Shown piece by piece: positions 24,184 through 34,285 of a stretch of 64,000 nucleotides of DNA; positions within the stretch are counted from its first letter, which is position 1, and each line of letters opens with the position of its first letter. The stretch lies in NCBI RefSeq assembly GCF_020618475.1, contig NZ_CP085340.1, positions 1-64,000 of the forward strand, given 5' to 3'. A model generated the notes under the pieces. The model was not told the origin of the DNA and made no database searches. It was given only the letters and a program-made list of their open reading frames with translations. Position numbers and translations under genes: made by a program. Source of the DNA: Haladaptatus halobius. GTDB taxonomy: Archaea > Halobacteriota > Halobacteria > Halobacteriales > Haladaptataceae.

Positions 24184-25587
24184 ATGATTTCCCGAAATCG
24201 ACCTCGCGTTATGTTTGGCGTTTTATTGCTGCTCTGTATTAGCGTGCTCGCGTCGGGATACACAGAACAGGTAGCCGTCGCTGATCCCACCAAGGCGAAT
24301 GGCTCACATGGGATCACAGACGTACCGGCTAATGAGATCACTGTCGTTACTGATCACAAAAGTCCGACTGTTGGATCAAAACTCGTCGCATTGAATCCGG
24401 ACAAAGAAGTGCTGTACTACAACGCGACACTCGACTATTATTCCGATGTTGATCCATCTCCAAACGGAAGATACACCGTTACCTACGTCGGTGTCGAAGA
24501 CATTCCTAAAAATCAGTGTGACGGCAGGACACGTTGTCGCAGAATCGTCATCGAACGTCTCAATATGTCCACTGATGAGGTTGACCGCCTATATAGTCGT
24601 GTCGTCCCGACCTACAGTGGATTTCGGATCCCGTATACGAACCGCTGGCACGACGTTGACCGCATCAACGAAACTCACTTTGCCGTCGCTGATATCGAGC
24701 GCGACCGGGTGTTCATCGTCAATACCTCGAGCGAGATCATCACCTGGGAGTGGCAAGCTCTCGTCCACTACTCCTACAAAAGTGGTGGCCCTTACCCCAA
24801 CGACTTCACACACGTCAATGACGTAGAGGTGCTCCCAGACGGCCGCATCATGGCCAGCATCCGTAACCAGGATGAGGTCGTGTTCATCAATCGAACATCC
24901 GGAGTAAACGAGAGTTGGACGCTCGGCGAAGAGAATAACCACACCATCTTGTTCGGCCAGCATAATCCCGACTATATCCCGAAATCCCGGGGAGGCCCCG
25001 CCGTCATCGTTGCTGACTCGCATAACGACCGCGTTGTTGAGTTCCAGCGCGTCAACGGCGAATGGAAACAGAGCTGGGTGTGGCAGGATGCCCAGATGCA
25101 ATGGACTCGGGACGCTGACCGCCTGCCGAACGGGCACACGCTTATCACCGACACGCACGGCAACCGCATTCTCGAGATAAACGAGGATGGCGAGAAGGTT
25201 TGGAGTGCGCAATCTAACTTCCCGTACGATGCCGAACGCCTTGGCACGGGCGACGAAAGCGCGGGCGGGCCGAGTGCACAGCGCGCCAACCTTGCTGGGA
25301 AGGCGACCGTCGCTAGCGAGGCGAAGGACACAGCAAGCAAGGTGAAGACCAGCGATGACGGTCTGGCTGCCCTGCCGACGAAGACGCTGACCGCCGTCGA
25401 GGACACGATACCACCGAAATTGCTGAATGCAGCGCTCTACGTCATGCCGGGGTGGTTCAACGTGCTCGAAGTGTTAGTGCTCATCGTCGGCCTATTTGTC
25501 GGCCTGACGTGGTGTCTTGCGGAGGCATACTGGCGCGGATACCGCCTCCAGCTTCCAGTTGGGCATATCAAGAGTGACGAGGGTTGA
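24184..25587 (+). CDS. Membrane-anchored beta-propeller, arylsulfotransferase-like (1)
   Basis: 467 residues. N-terminal hydrophobic segment VMFGVLLLLCISVLASG (9-25) as signal or anchor. Propeller blades follow with repeated HVNDVEVLPDGRIMAS, PAVIVADSHNDRVVEFQR and DADRLPNGHTLITDTHGNRILEI. A low-complexity stretch of about 80 residues leads to a C-terminal helix FNVLEVLVLIVGLFVGLTW and a cytoplasmic end. The blade signature fits the ASST/NHL class, which in haloarchaea is often near surface-glycan genes. A TATA-like TACTTATTA lies about 30 bp upstream. Its paralogue at 25882 faces it on the other strand. Confidence 0.75.
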   Translation: MISRNRPRVMFGVLLLLCISVLASGYTEQVAVADPTKANGSHGITDVPANEITVVTDHKSPTVGSKLVALNPDKEVLYYNATLDYYSDVDPSPNGRYTVTYVGVEDIPKNQCDGRTRCRRIVIERLNMSTDEVDRLYSRVVPTYSGFRIPYTNRWHDVDRINETHFAVADIERDRVFIVNTSSEIITWEWQALVHYSYKSGGPYPNDFTHVNDVEVLPDGRIMASIRNQDEVVFINRTSGVNESWTLGEENNHTILFGQHNPDYIPKSRGGPAVIVADSHNDRVVEFQRVNGEWKQSWVWQDAQMQWTRDADRLPNGHTLITDTHGNRILEINEDGEKVWSAQSNFPYDAERLGTGDESAGGPSAQRANLAGKATVASEAKDTASKVKTSDDGLAALPTKTLTAVEDTIPPKLLNAALYVMPGWFNVLEVLVLIVGLFVGLTWCLAEAYWRGYRLQLPVGHIKSDEG

Positions 25588-25881
25588 AGCCATGTCAGTT
25601 TGCCATCGCTTAGATTGTTCCGTTCTTTCGTTGGTTGAAGCTCATCAATATACCAAATTTACTAATTTCCGGTTCTAATCGCTGAAATACTTCTTCGCCG
25701 TATTCTTATCCCACTAAAATTGTACAGTTCTCGTTTTCAGTGCGCACAGCAGAGGTTGAGATCAGAACCTTCCCTTATCTAGACAGTGCCGCCGTTCTAT
25801 AAGTTTGTTCTTCCACGGGTAGGACGTGACGAGTCCCATAAATAGACGGGAACAGCAGCGACTCCTTAAGAAACAACGTCC
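25588..25881. other. Intergenic, no gene seen
   Basis: The space between the two convergent beta-propeller genes holds short AT-rich stretches and no open frame with protein character. No strong hairpin terminator was recognised. Confidence 0.4.
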
Positions 25882-27135
25882 TCATCTTGATGGCCAGAGA
25901 GACGTCCACCAGACTTTTATCAGCAACACCCCAGCCCCAGCCCAAAGGACAATGGCGACGAGGACTGCAAGTACGTGCAGTTCGGATACCCAAAATGGGA
26001 GTGGAATGACGTGCTGGGTGCCCGTAAGCAGTAGGGAAAGAACTGGAATATCCAAGCTTTGGTCACCGAACTCAGTATCCGATTCCGCTGATTCATAGGG
26101 ATGTCCATATGATTCACCGTACGGAACACGGTCGGCCTCATACGGCAAATTTGGAACCTGATAGCTGTTGACTACGCTTCCGTTTTGCCGTATCTCGACG
26201 ACGCGGTTGTTTCGACTATCCGTAATAAGTGTATGGCCGTTTGGCAGACGGTCGGCGTCGCGCGGCCAATCGAGGGCGATTCCATCAATTTCGTACACGA
26301 CCCATGTTTCCTCCCATTGTCCTGTCGACTCATTTTTGTGAAGTTCGACGACACGGTTGTTCTCTGAATCCGCCACAAGGACGGCCCCATCCCCGAGCCA
26401 GTGTGGGTTGTGTTGCTTGTTGAGCAGTGTTGGATCGCGATCCTTGTTTATTACTTCAACGACCCCTTTTCCGCGTTCGACGATGATGAGTTGGTTGGTG
26501 TTCCGTACCGAGACGAGATACCGACCCGGTTCAATCCGATCGACGTCGTTGATATGGAGCCAGTCGGTTTGTGTTGGATCTGCCGGCGCATCGTAGTACT
26601 GACTCGCGTTCCAGACCCATGTTTGCTGTCCGGTAGAGAGGTTGTACGTGTAGATACTCTCGTACTCCATGTCCGCGACGAGTAGCTCGCCCGAGGGAAG
26701 CATCTCTGCGTCGTGGACTTCGCTGTCTTTCCGCGTGCGAACTGGGTAACTCCACTCACTGGTGACCGTCGGCTTTGGTTGTGGGTCGATGAACCGAATG
26801 CCTGTTCGTTTACAGGGAGGAGTGTACGGGCCGCACCGCTGATATTTATCGGCATAGGTCGCCAATACCGTTCCGTTGTCAAGGTATGAAACGCCCTGAT
26901 AACTAATAGCGTTTCCAATGCTCCACCGCACACTCCCATTGTTATCAAGTGCAGTCACATTTCCGCCCCAGCCTGGGCCCTGCACACCGACGAGGATAGT
27001 GGTATTGGTTTGTGATGTTATCTTCGTCGTGTTCGGTGCAAGCGCCCAACTGGCACCGAACGTTACTCCGACAAGGAGTATTCCCGTTATGATGAGGAAA
27101 AATGGTAACCTTATTACATCAATGCGTAGTTGCAT
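25882..27135 (-). CDS. Membrane-anchored beta-propeller, arylsulfotransferase-like (2)
   Basis: 417 residues. An N-terminal helix FFLIITGILLVGVTFGASWAL, an external propeller with HDAEMLPSGELLVADMEYESI, LHINDVDRIEPGRYLVSVRN, GAVLVADSENNRVVELHK and DADRLPNGHTLITDSRNNRVVEIRQ, and a C-terminal helix LHVLAVLVAIVLWAGAGVLLI. Same architecture as the gene at 24184, with several N-x-S/T sequons fitting an exported glycoprotein. The two are old paralogues in convergent orientation. The reaction, if any, is unknown; arylsulfate sulfotransfer is the family suggestion. Confidence 0.75.
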   Translation of the reverse strand: MQLRIDVIRLPFFLIITGILLVGVTFGASWALAPNTTKITSQTNTTILVGVQGPGWGGNVTALDNNGSVRWSIGNAISYQGVSYLDNGTVLATYADKYQRCGPYTPPCKRTGIRFIDPQPKPTVTSEWSYPVRTRKDSEVHDAEMLPSGELLVADMEYESIYTYNLSTGQQTWVWNASQYYDAPADPTQTDWLHINDVDRIEPGRYLVSVRNTNQLIIVERGKGVVEVINKDRDPTLLNKQHNPHWLGDGAVLVADSENNRVVELHKNESTGQWEETWVVYEIDGIALDWPRDADRLPNGHTLITDSRNNRVVEIRQNGSVVNSYQVPNLPYEADRVPYGESYGHPYESAESDTEFGDQSLDIPVLSLLLTGTQHVIPLPFWVSELHVLAVLVAIVLWAGAGVLLIKVWWTSLWPSR

Positions 27136-27391
27136 ACTCGGTGTATCTCCCAGCTCGGTATCGATTCTCCTTTTGCGGAAAGTTATATTTCTACTTGGTA
27201 CTTCTGGCCCATATCCGATAAGAAACGAACCTCGTTTTTAATACAGGAATCAGAATTCATATTACACTCACCAGTGTCGTTACATGACCCCATTCCGGCT
27301 CGGCAACGGCGATTTGAGCCGAGTATGACAGACTAATTAAAACATAGTTCGACTAGTCGTACACTACTCTCATACCCGAAATGGGATGTGA

Positions 27392-28687
27392 TCAGAGGAG
27401 TAGGCCTTGTTCTTTTAGATCCGTCACAGTGACAACCTCGACATCACTCTTTTTGAGATAGTCCAATACGGATTTGAACTGCTTTTTCGAGAAGCCATCA
27501 CTCCCGAATTTATGGAATAGCAACACTGACAGTTGATTATAGCGGGCGGCGTAGTCGATCGCGCTCTTTGTCTCTTGCATGCTACTGTCACCATAAATAC
27601 GTGAGATGAGCGTATCTTTCGTAATCACCGGAAGGGCGTTTGGTGAAGCACCGAACGTCATCGTCAGGTCGAAATGCTTCTGGGCGAGTTCGAATGTGTT
27701 CGGTCCAACGACGTTCTTTGGGACGGCCATATACTTATGTCCCTCATACCCGTATTGTTTGAGCCAGCCCTTCGACTGCTTCATCAACTTTTCCTGCTCT
27801 TTTCGCGGGATCTTGTTCATAGGGCTTGATTGAACGTTCGGGTGAGCAATCATATCCCAGCCATCCTGCACCATCTTCCGCATCTGGGACTGTGTCAAGA
27901 AGCCATCGTCGTAAATCGCCTCGGTGACGACGGCCTCAACACCAGGGAAGCCATATCCTTTCATCATCTTGTACGCGGTTGTGAAGTGTGATGCGAGTCC
28001 GTCGTCGAAGGTGAGCATCACTTTTCCTTTTTTTGGCGTGGGGACGGTTTTGAGGTCGTCGACGAGGAATTCGATAGGCGTGGTCGAGTTGGAGTCCTCC
28101 GGCCGTCCGATGATATAAATCTCGTACACCTTTGAGAGATCAATCGTTTTCACGCGCTGGTCGCCTGTGACGCCAAGGTTGATGCGCACCCATTTCCCCT
28201 TTGGCCCGTAGAGTGTACGTTTCATCTCGACGATGTGCCCCTGGTCAGGAGCATACAGTTGTACAGCGATCTTCGAGTAATCGTGGGACGTGCATCTATA
28301 CATGAGCGAGAGGTTCTTCCCACTCAGATCAACTGGCTTCCCGCCGAAGTTCGCACGGAATATCTTGCCTTCTTTCGTCTGTTTACTCCCGACGATGTGG
28401 GCGGCTGTTGATCCCTGATACGCCTTCGAACTTGCTTTTAGCGTCCCTTGCTGCTCGACTGCGTGCCACTTCTTGATGTTTTTGAAGTCCTCGAAGGTCT
28501 GGACGGTGGACGAACTCTTGGTTTTGGAGTCGTCCTTTGGAGCTGACGAAGTGGTCGTACTCTGCTTGAGTTGTTTCTCGGGGTTCTCTGTGGACTGCGA
28601 GTTGCTTGGAGGGAAGTACCCGGAACAGCCGGCGACACCAACAGTGCCAACAGTTGCGAGGAACGTCCGCCGAGTGTGTCGGCTCAT
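27392..28687 (-). CDS. Tat lipoprotein polysaccharide deacetylase
   Basis: 431 residues. The N terminus RHTRRTFLATVGTVGVAGCSG is a twin-arginine signal ending in a lipobox Cys, so the protein is exported folded and lipid-anchored. A Ser/Thr/Lys-rich linker (25-62) and a beta-sandwich-like region (63-215) precede the NodB domain, with MLTFDDGLASHF as motif 1, DMIAHPNVQS as motif 2 and LLFHKFG near the end. Motif 2 is HPNVQS rather than HxxxH, so metal binding is not certain. Likely acts on surface or extracellular glycan, next to the two propeller proteins. Confidence 0.85.
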   Translation of the reverse strand: MSRHTRRTFLATVGTVGVAGCSGYFPPSNSQSTENPEKQLKQSTTTSSAPKDDSKTKSSSTVQTFEDFKNIKKWHAVEQQGTLKASSKAYQGSTAAHIVGSKQTKEGKIFRANFGGKPVDLSGKNLSLMYRCTSHDYSKIAVQLYAPDQGHIVEMKRTLYGPKGKWVRINLGVTGDQRVKTIDLSKVYEIYIIGRPEDSNSTTPIEFLVDDLKTVPTPKKGKVMLTFDDGLASHFTTAYKMMKGYGFPGVEAVVTEAIYDDGFLTQSQMRKMVQDGWDMIAHPNVQSSPMNKIPRKEQEKLMKQSKGWLKQYGYEGHKYMAVPKNVVGPNTFELAQKHFDLTMTFGASPNALPVITKDTLISRIYGDSSMQETKSAIDYAARYNQLSVLLFHKFGSDGFSKKQFKSVLDYLKKSDVEVVTVTDLKEQGLLL

Positions 28688-28804
28688 GGCACTTCACTAT
28701 ATTCACTGTACGTCCTTTCCTATACACGCCCTAATAGGCGCCTTAGAGAAGAAATTCATAACATAACTATAATCTATTACTCTTCTCCACCTCTATTTCT
28801 ATCT

Positions 28805-29661
28805 ATCAAGTGGATTTTGGTCTCCTGTTTCGGCTATCAGGGCTTTTCGAATGCGAAGTTCGGGAGCATCGAGTGCCACGAGGCGATCAACGCGTTTGCG
28901 AGGGAGATTCTCTTGGAGACGAAAGCGGTACTCGAGAAGCACGGGTGGCGAATTGTGCATGGCATCGTTGATAGCGTGTGGGTGACACCGATTGAAGGCG
29001 AAGAACAGACGTCGCTGTCTGCGCTTGCCTCCGAGATTTCTGAGCAGGTGGAGATCCGCCTGGAACACGAAGCGCACTACGACTGGATTGCGTTCGTGCT
29101 GTTGCGTGATTCGGATGCTGGTGCGTTGACGAAGTACTTCGGGAAGGTCGCTGGTGAAGACGAGTACAAGTATCGAGGGATCGAGTGCCGCCAGCGGAGT
29201 ACACCGTCGTATATCGATGATACACAGAAAGCGTTGATTCGAGTGGTCGATGAGGACCATGATCCAGAAGCTGTTTGTGAGGAATTACGGGCGTGGGTTG
29301 ATCGGCTTGAGCGTGGGGCGGTCGATCCGAGTGAGTTGGTGATCACGAATCGTGTTTCGAAAAAGCGGGAGGACTACACACAATCGACGCGGAGTGTGAT
29401 GGCATTGGAACGGACGGCGGATCTGGGGGTGGTTCGTGCGCCTGGTCAGAGTGTGTCGTATGTTGTGGTTGATGATGCGAAGTGCTCGCGAGAACGGGTG
29501 ATGTTGGCGAGTGAAGAGTTAGACGAGTATGATATCGAGTTTTATCGGGATTGTAAGTTCGTACAGCAGCGAGTGTGCTGTCGCCACTTAGGTGACGTGA
29601 ATCGAATATCGAGCAGGAGTTGAGGCAGTACACCGAATCCAGTTTGCAGTCGTTCGGTTGA
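28805..29661 (+). pseudogene. Family B DNA polymerase, C-terminal fragment 1
   Basis: Starts inside polymerase motif B (IKWILVSCFGYQGFSNAKFG) and runs through the motif C region VHGIVDSVWV, KYFGKV...EYKYRGIECRQRST and NRVSKKREDYTQST to the end. Near 29575-29600 a frameshift leads out, while the other frame restores ESNIEQELRQYTESSLQSF-stop. The exonuclease domain and motif A are missing. It is one of six fragments of this gene; fragments share most residues. The open frame upstream of 28805 is not polymerase. Confidence 0.85.
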
Positions 29662-29841
29662 GGCTTAAAAGAGTCATCAAAGTTGCTGCATACCTCATAT
29701 TCCGTTCTAGACAACCGGAGGTGTTCGATATGGATTCGCTCACATTGTGCTACAGCACGCTTTCACTATCTCAGATTCACCATGACTAGTATCTTTTCGA
29801 TAACTTATGAGAAGAATTTGCAATGGTATTAAGATGGTTGA

Positions 29842-31758
29842 ATGTATCCGTTGTGTATGGTTCTTACTATGGCCATAGCGCAAGTGGGGGCAATCCCACC
29901 AATCACAACTAGCATGCTAGTTGTATTTGGAATCGTCCTCCTCACGCTTATTCTCTTTGTGACAGAATTATTGCCGATTGATGTCACCGCAATTCTCGTA
30001 ATGGTTTTGCTTATGTTCCTGAAGCCCTGGACCCAAGTCTCCGTTTCAGAAGGGATCTCAGGCTTTTCGAATACAGCGACAGTTGCCGTCCTTGCGATGC
30101 TCATTCTTTCAACAGGGATCAGTAAAACGGGACTCGTTCAAATCATTGGGCGAAAGATGGCTGATTTCGCTGGAAACAACCCGACGAAACAACTCATTGC
30201 GACGATCGGAGTCACGGGACCCGTCTCGGGATTTATCAACAACACCCCAGTGGTTGCCATCCTCGTGCCAGTTATTTCTGATCTTGCCCATGAGGGGAAC
30301 ACGTCTCCTTCGAAACTCCTCATCCCGCTCTCGTATGCCTCAATGTTTGGTGGGATGCTCACGCTTATCGGAACCTCGACAAACCTGCTTGCATCCAGCG
30401 TTTCCGACCGACTGATTGGGCGGTCGTTTTCGATGTTCACCTTCACTGGCCTTGGCGTTATCGTACTCGTTACTGGCTCTGTATACCTGATGACCATTGG
30501 TCACAGACTTATCCCTGAACGCGTCCCTGCGCGCGAGGATTACATCGAGGAGTACGATCTGCAAGGCTACGTATTTGAAGTCATCGTCCGTGACGAGTCG
30601 GCAATTGTCGGAAAAACCGTTCAATCTGCGATCGATGAGTCACAGTTCGATGCGGACATCGTCCAATTCATCCGCGACGACGAACAGTTCTTCGAAGGTA
30701 TCGCGAGTAAACGAATTCAGCCAGGGGACATTCTCACTGTTCGTACTGATCGAGAGACACTTGATGTCCTCCGTAAACAGGAGGGTCTTTCACTCGTCGG
30801 AACACAACACTCCGATTCGGAACTCGAACCGGACGAGGGTGAAACACAGACGCTCGTCGAAATTGTAATCCAATCTGGGTCTTCACTACTCGGTGAAACG
30901 ATCGCAACATCGTCATTTCGTGAGCGATATGACGCAAGTGTGCTTGCGTTCCGATCCGGCGGGAAGACGATACGGAGTCGGCTCAACAATATCGGACTAC
31001 AGGTCGGTGACACGCTCCTCGTTCAAGCCCCAAAAGACAGTATCGACCGGCTTAGTCGTAATCCCGAATTCATTGTCGCCCATGAATCCGAATCTCCGGA
31101 CTATCGAACAGAGAAAATTCCGTGGGCACTCGGTATTATCATCGGAGTTGTCGGCCTGGTGGGAATACCATGGGAAATGCTTGCGAATATCACTGGTGTT
31201 CAGGTGTTTGCCGGTGTTGAATTTAGTATTGTCCAAACGGCGCTTGCCGGAGTCGTGCTAATGGTTGTCGCTGACGTGATTAAGCCTGGTGAGATATACG
31301 AGGGCGTCGACTGGAGTGTTATTCTTCTACTAGCGGGCGTCATTCCGCTAGGCGTTGCCTTGGAACAGACAGGCGCAGCGAACCTCCTAGGTTCAGTTGT
31401 TGCTGCAACCGCGGGTTTCCTCCCACTCATCGGTGTTTTGTGGGTGTTCTATATTGCAACTGGGCTCATCACAAGCATCATTAGTAACAATGCGAGTGTC
31501 GTCTTGATGATTCCTGTTGCCATTGAAACGGCCAAAGATATCGGTGCCAACCCGTTTGCATTCGTACTCGCAGTGACATTTGCAGCCTCAACCGCGTTTA
31601 TCACGCCTGTCGGATACCAAACGAACCTGTTCGTTTATGGACCAGGTGGGTACAAATTCACGGATTATACGAGAGTTGGCGCGCCGCTTCAGCTTCTTCT
31701 CTCAGTCGTGACGGTTCTTGGGATCGCGGTCATCTGGGGAGTTGGCGCACCAGCCTAA
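29842..31758 (+). CDS. SLC13-type anion transporter with two RCK_C domains
   Basis: 638 residues. The N-terminal membrane half (about 20-215) has FINNTPVVAILVPVISDLA and MLTLIGTSTNLLASSV, the paired hairpin motifs of SLC13/CitMHS carriers. A cytoplasmic insert (about 225-415) carries two TrkA-C/RCK_C domains (LQGYVFEVIVRDESAIVGKTV and LVEIVIQSGSSLLGETIATSS). The second membrane half repeats the motif as SIISNNASVVLMIPVA and FITPVGYQTNLFVYGPGGY. Such proteins are often sulfate or dicarboxylate carriers; the substrate is not certain. ATG 29869 is an alternative start. It ends about 10 bp before polymerase fragment 2. Confidence 0.9.
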   Translation: MYPLCMVLTMAIAQVGAIPPITTSMLVVFGIVLLTLILFVTELLPIDVTAILVMVLLMFLKPWTQVSVSEGISGFSNTATVAVLAMLILSTGISKTGLVQIIGRKMADFAGNNPTKQLIATIGVTGPVSGFINNTPVVAILVPVISDLAHEGNTSPSKLLIPLSYASMFGGMLTLIGTSTNLLASSVSDRLIGRSFSMFTFTGLGVIVLVTGSVYLMTIGHRLIPERVPAREDYIEEYDLQGYVFEVIVRDESAIVGKTVQSAIDESQFDADIVQFIRDDEQFFEGIASKRIQPGDILTVRTDRETLDVLRKQEGLSLVGTQHSDSELEPDEGETQTLVEIVIQSGSSLLGETIATSSFRERYDASVLAFRSGGKTIRSRLNNIGLQVGDTLLVQAPKDSIDRLSRNPEFIVAHESESPDYRTEKIPWALGIIIGVVGLVGIPWEMLANITGVQVFAGVEFSIVQTALAGVVLMVVADVIKPGEIYEGVDWSVILLLAGVIPLGVALEQTGAANLLGSVVAATAGFLPLIGVLWVFYIATGLITSIISNNASVVLMIPVAIETAKDIGANPFAFVLAVTFAASTAFITPVGYQTNLFVYGPGGYKFTDYTRVGAPLQLLLSVVTVLGIAVIWGVGAPA

Positions 31759-31768
31759 CCCTTGGATC

Positions 31769-32277
31769 ACTTCGGAGAGTACGATTATAGGGGAATTGAG
31801 TGTTGACAGCGAGGTACGTCGGTAAACACCGACGTTATGCAGACGGAACTCATTGGAACGGTGGATGTGTATCGCGACCCGGAAGCAGTTTATGGGGTGC
31901 TTCGTTCGTGGATTGATCGACTCGAGCGCGGGGCGGTTGATCCGAATGAGTTGGTGATCACGAATCGGGTTTCGAAGCAACGGGAGGACTACATGTAGTC
32001 GACGCGAAATGTGGCGGCACTAGAGCGGGCGGCGGATTTGGGGTTGGCGCGTACTCCTGGTTAGAGTGTATCGTATGTGGTGGTTGATGATTCGAAGAAA
32101 TCGCGGGAGCGGATGATGTTGGCAAGTGAGGGACTGAGTGAGTACGATGTTGGGTTTTATCGGGAGTTGCTGGTTCGTGCAGCAGTAAGTGTGGTATCAC
32201 CGCTTGGGTGGCGTGAATCGGATATTGAGGAGGAATTAGGAAGCTATACTGATTCGAGTTTAAAATCCTTTATGTGA
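31769..32277 (+). pseudogene. Family B DNA polymerase, C-terminal fragment 2
   Basis: Begins at EYDYRGIEC, stop, QRGTSVNTDVMQTELIGTV, then LRSWIDRLERGAVDPNELVITNRVSK, two more in-frame stops (after DYM and PG), and SPLGWRESDIEEELGSYTDSS to the end. It starts at the same polymerase codon (YRGIEC) as fragments 5 and 6. It is the most decayed copy, with three nonsense codons. The cargo before it is the SLC13-type transporter. Confidence 0.8.
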
Positions 32278-32382
32278 TTGTGGACTTGGCATTGTCGAGA
32301 GACGAATTTCATAGTGAAGGACATACCTGTCATCAAATGGCATAACAGCAGTTACCGCTATTCAAGCAAAATAACAAGTGGA

Positions 32383-33813
32383 TCAGTCTTCGGGGTGATC
32401 TTGGTTGGTAGTCGAGGGGGATACCCTGGCATCAGTCAATGTTTCGATCGTGTTGAGATCGGTTTCCTCCATGAAACTCGTCCAGATCACGGAAAACAAA
32501 ATACTTAACGCGAACAAGAGTAACCCAATAACAATTAATTGATATGATCCTTTATAAGCCTGCCAGAGCACGAGTAGGATAAGTCCGATACCGATAATGT
32601 ATACACCGATGTTCATACTAAACGGCCGATTTAGTTCTGGATGGGTATACCGGAGTTTTATCGCTAATGCAAACACCCAAAGGTAGGCGAGAAGCCAGAC
32701 CGCAACAGAAGCGTTTACCAATGTAACAACGTTTCCGGAGAATAGCCGAGGGATGTTGAAGAGAATTGCAGTAACGATAATTGCTGCCCAGGGTGCCTTG
32801 GATCGCGGATGGACTTTAGCTAAAAACGAGGGGAGAAGATCTTCACGAGCCATAGCGTAGATGATGCGTGGAATTGCTGCGTACAGGACGATTACTGTTC
32901 CAAGCGTCGCTGCAAAACTCGCAATGCCGACGACAATTTCGCCCGATGTCCCAAAGAGGATACCTGCAATCTTGATCTGCGGAGCATTGCCTGTATAGAT
33001 CTGCGGTTGGTTGAGTGGACTTAGCACCGCCATAATTCCAAACCCCATCACGACAGTCATAAAGAGGACTGCAATAACCCCAATTACGCCACCCTTCGGC
33101 AAATTCTTCCCAGGTTCAACGATCTCTTCTACAAGCGGAGTTGAGAATTCAAGTCCCACAAATGAGAACACCGCAAGTGCGGTTACAGACGCAATAGCTG
33201 AGAATCCTCCTGGTGCGAAGTTCGTAGTATACAGTGAGAGATCCGGGGGACCAGCTTGGCTTAGGCCCGCGAGTGCGCCAATCCCCAAGAGGACGCGAAC
33301 GCCAACCATGATGATGACGAGAATTATTTCAACGGCAACCGCCAGTCGAAGTCCAGCGAGATTCAAGCCGATTGCAATTAAATTGATGATGAGGATCCAC
33401 AATAACACCGAGCCGAAACCAGTCGACTGGACCATCGCACTTGCACCAGCGATGAACTCTCCAGATGTTGCAAAAGCAAGTGCTATCCAGTACGCCAGCG
33501 CCGTTCCAACTCCAAGTACAATTGCCGTACGCTTATTGGTAAATGAGCGCTTTGTGAATTCGAATATTTGACCTGCCTTTGGGAACATTGTTGCGAGTTC
33601 AAAATAGGCAAACATGACTAGAACGTTGACTGTGAAACCGATCAGGAGCGCCAGGAAATACCCCGGTCCAGCAGCGCCGAATCCATTAAAGTTCCCTGCA
33701 AATGTCGTGCTAGCGACTACCAGTCCAATAGCCGATGCTGTGACCCCTTTCCAGCCAATGCTTCTTTCTAATTCCGTATCTCCTTGTTCCTGACTTGCCA
33801 TCTGGTACCACAT
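32383..33813 (-). CDS. Amino acid/amine permease (APC superfamily)
   Basis: 476 residues with about 12 membrane helices. The first helix region TASAIGLVVASTTFAGNFNGFGAAGPGYF carries the substrate-binding glycine-rich break of APC permeases. FSFVGLEFSTPLVEEIVEPGKNLPKG is the helix 6-7 consensus and ARDD-like MAREDLLPSFLAKVHPRSKAP follows. A TATA-like ATTATAAATA at 33832-33841 fits a start at 33813 or ATG 33801. It lies 470 bp from the copper amine oxidase gene on the same strand; together they suggest uptake and oxidation of an amine. Confidence 0.9.
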   Translation of the reverse strand: MWYQMASQEQGDTELERSIGWKGVTASAIGLVVASTTFAGNFNGFGAAGPGYFLALLIGFTVNVLVMFAYFELATMFPKAGQIFEFTKRSFTNKRTAIVLGVGTALAYWIALAFATSGEFIAGASAMVQSTGFGSVLLWILIINLIAIGLNLAGLRLAVAVEIILVIIMVGVRVLLGIGALAGLSQAGPPDLSLYTTNFAPGGFSAIASVTALAVFSFVGLEFSTPLVEEIVEPGKNLPKGGVIGVIAVLFMTVVMGFGIMAVLSPLNQPQIYTGNAPQIKIAGILFGTSGEIVVGIASFAATLGTVIVLYAAIPRIIYAMAREDLLPSFLAKVHPRSKAPWAAIIVTAILFNIPRLFSGNVVTLVNASVAVWLLAYLWVFALAIKLRYTHPELNRPFSMNIGVYIIGIGLILLVLWQAYKGSYQLIVIGLLLFALSILFSVIWTSFMEETDLNTIETLTDARVSPSTTNQDHPED

Positions 33814-34285
33814 CTCTCCTTTTGAAATAGGATTATAAATAATCGTTGTATAATAAAATTATAATCAAATTCATAATCATTGCTAGCAAGAGTATGAGAG
33901 CTTCAATGAATTCCTTCATTCCCTGATGAATATAATTGTAGAGAATTGGATAACTAAACCTGTGATACACCCCAGCTAGTTTTCGATATCGACTTTTCTA
34001 GCACGCATTGAGATAATGTAAAATGAGATCGAGATTGGTTCTTCTGACAAACGCCGGTCGTAGGTCTACAATGTAATAAGTATTCGAAGCACATGGCTTG
34101 TAGTTCAGCCACTGGGAACAGGACAGTGAATAACGATTCCATCGGTCCCTCAAACTAACACATGTGACCGGAATGATCGGGTTCTCGATCGCCGAAGTAG
34201 ATGGCCACGACTATTCAAACAAAGTCATCGATCTCTTTGTATTCAGAGTGATGTGGCGGACTGGATCATTGCAGTGATGGTATAT
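33814..34285. other. Intergenic, nothing recognised
   Basis: 470 bp between the oxidase gene and the permease gene. The first 40 bp hold the permease promoter. A 62-codon frame on the minus strand (33954-34142) has no recognisable family and a cysteine-rich, non-acidic composition unlike haloarchaeal proteins, so it was not called. Confidence 0.4.

Noticed and set aside
28571..29623. 350-codon frame as a full gene
   Set aside because: Polymerase homology begins at about 28805. The first 78 codons are antisense to the deacetylase start and intergenic DNA.
33954..34142. 62-codon minus-strand frame in the gap after the permease gene
   Set aside because: Cysteine-rich, not acidic, and no family pattern; probably chance.
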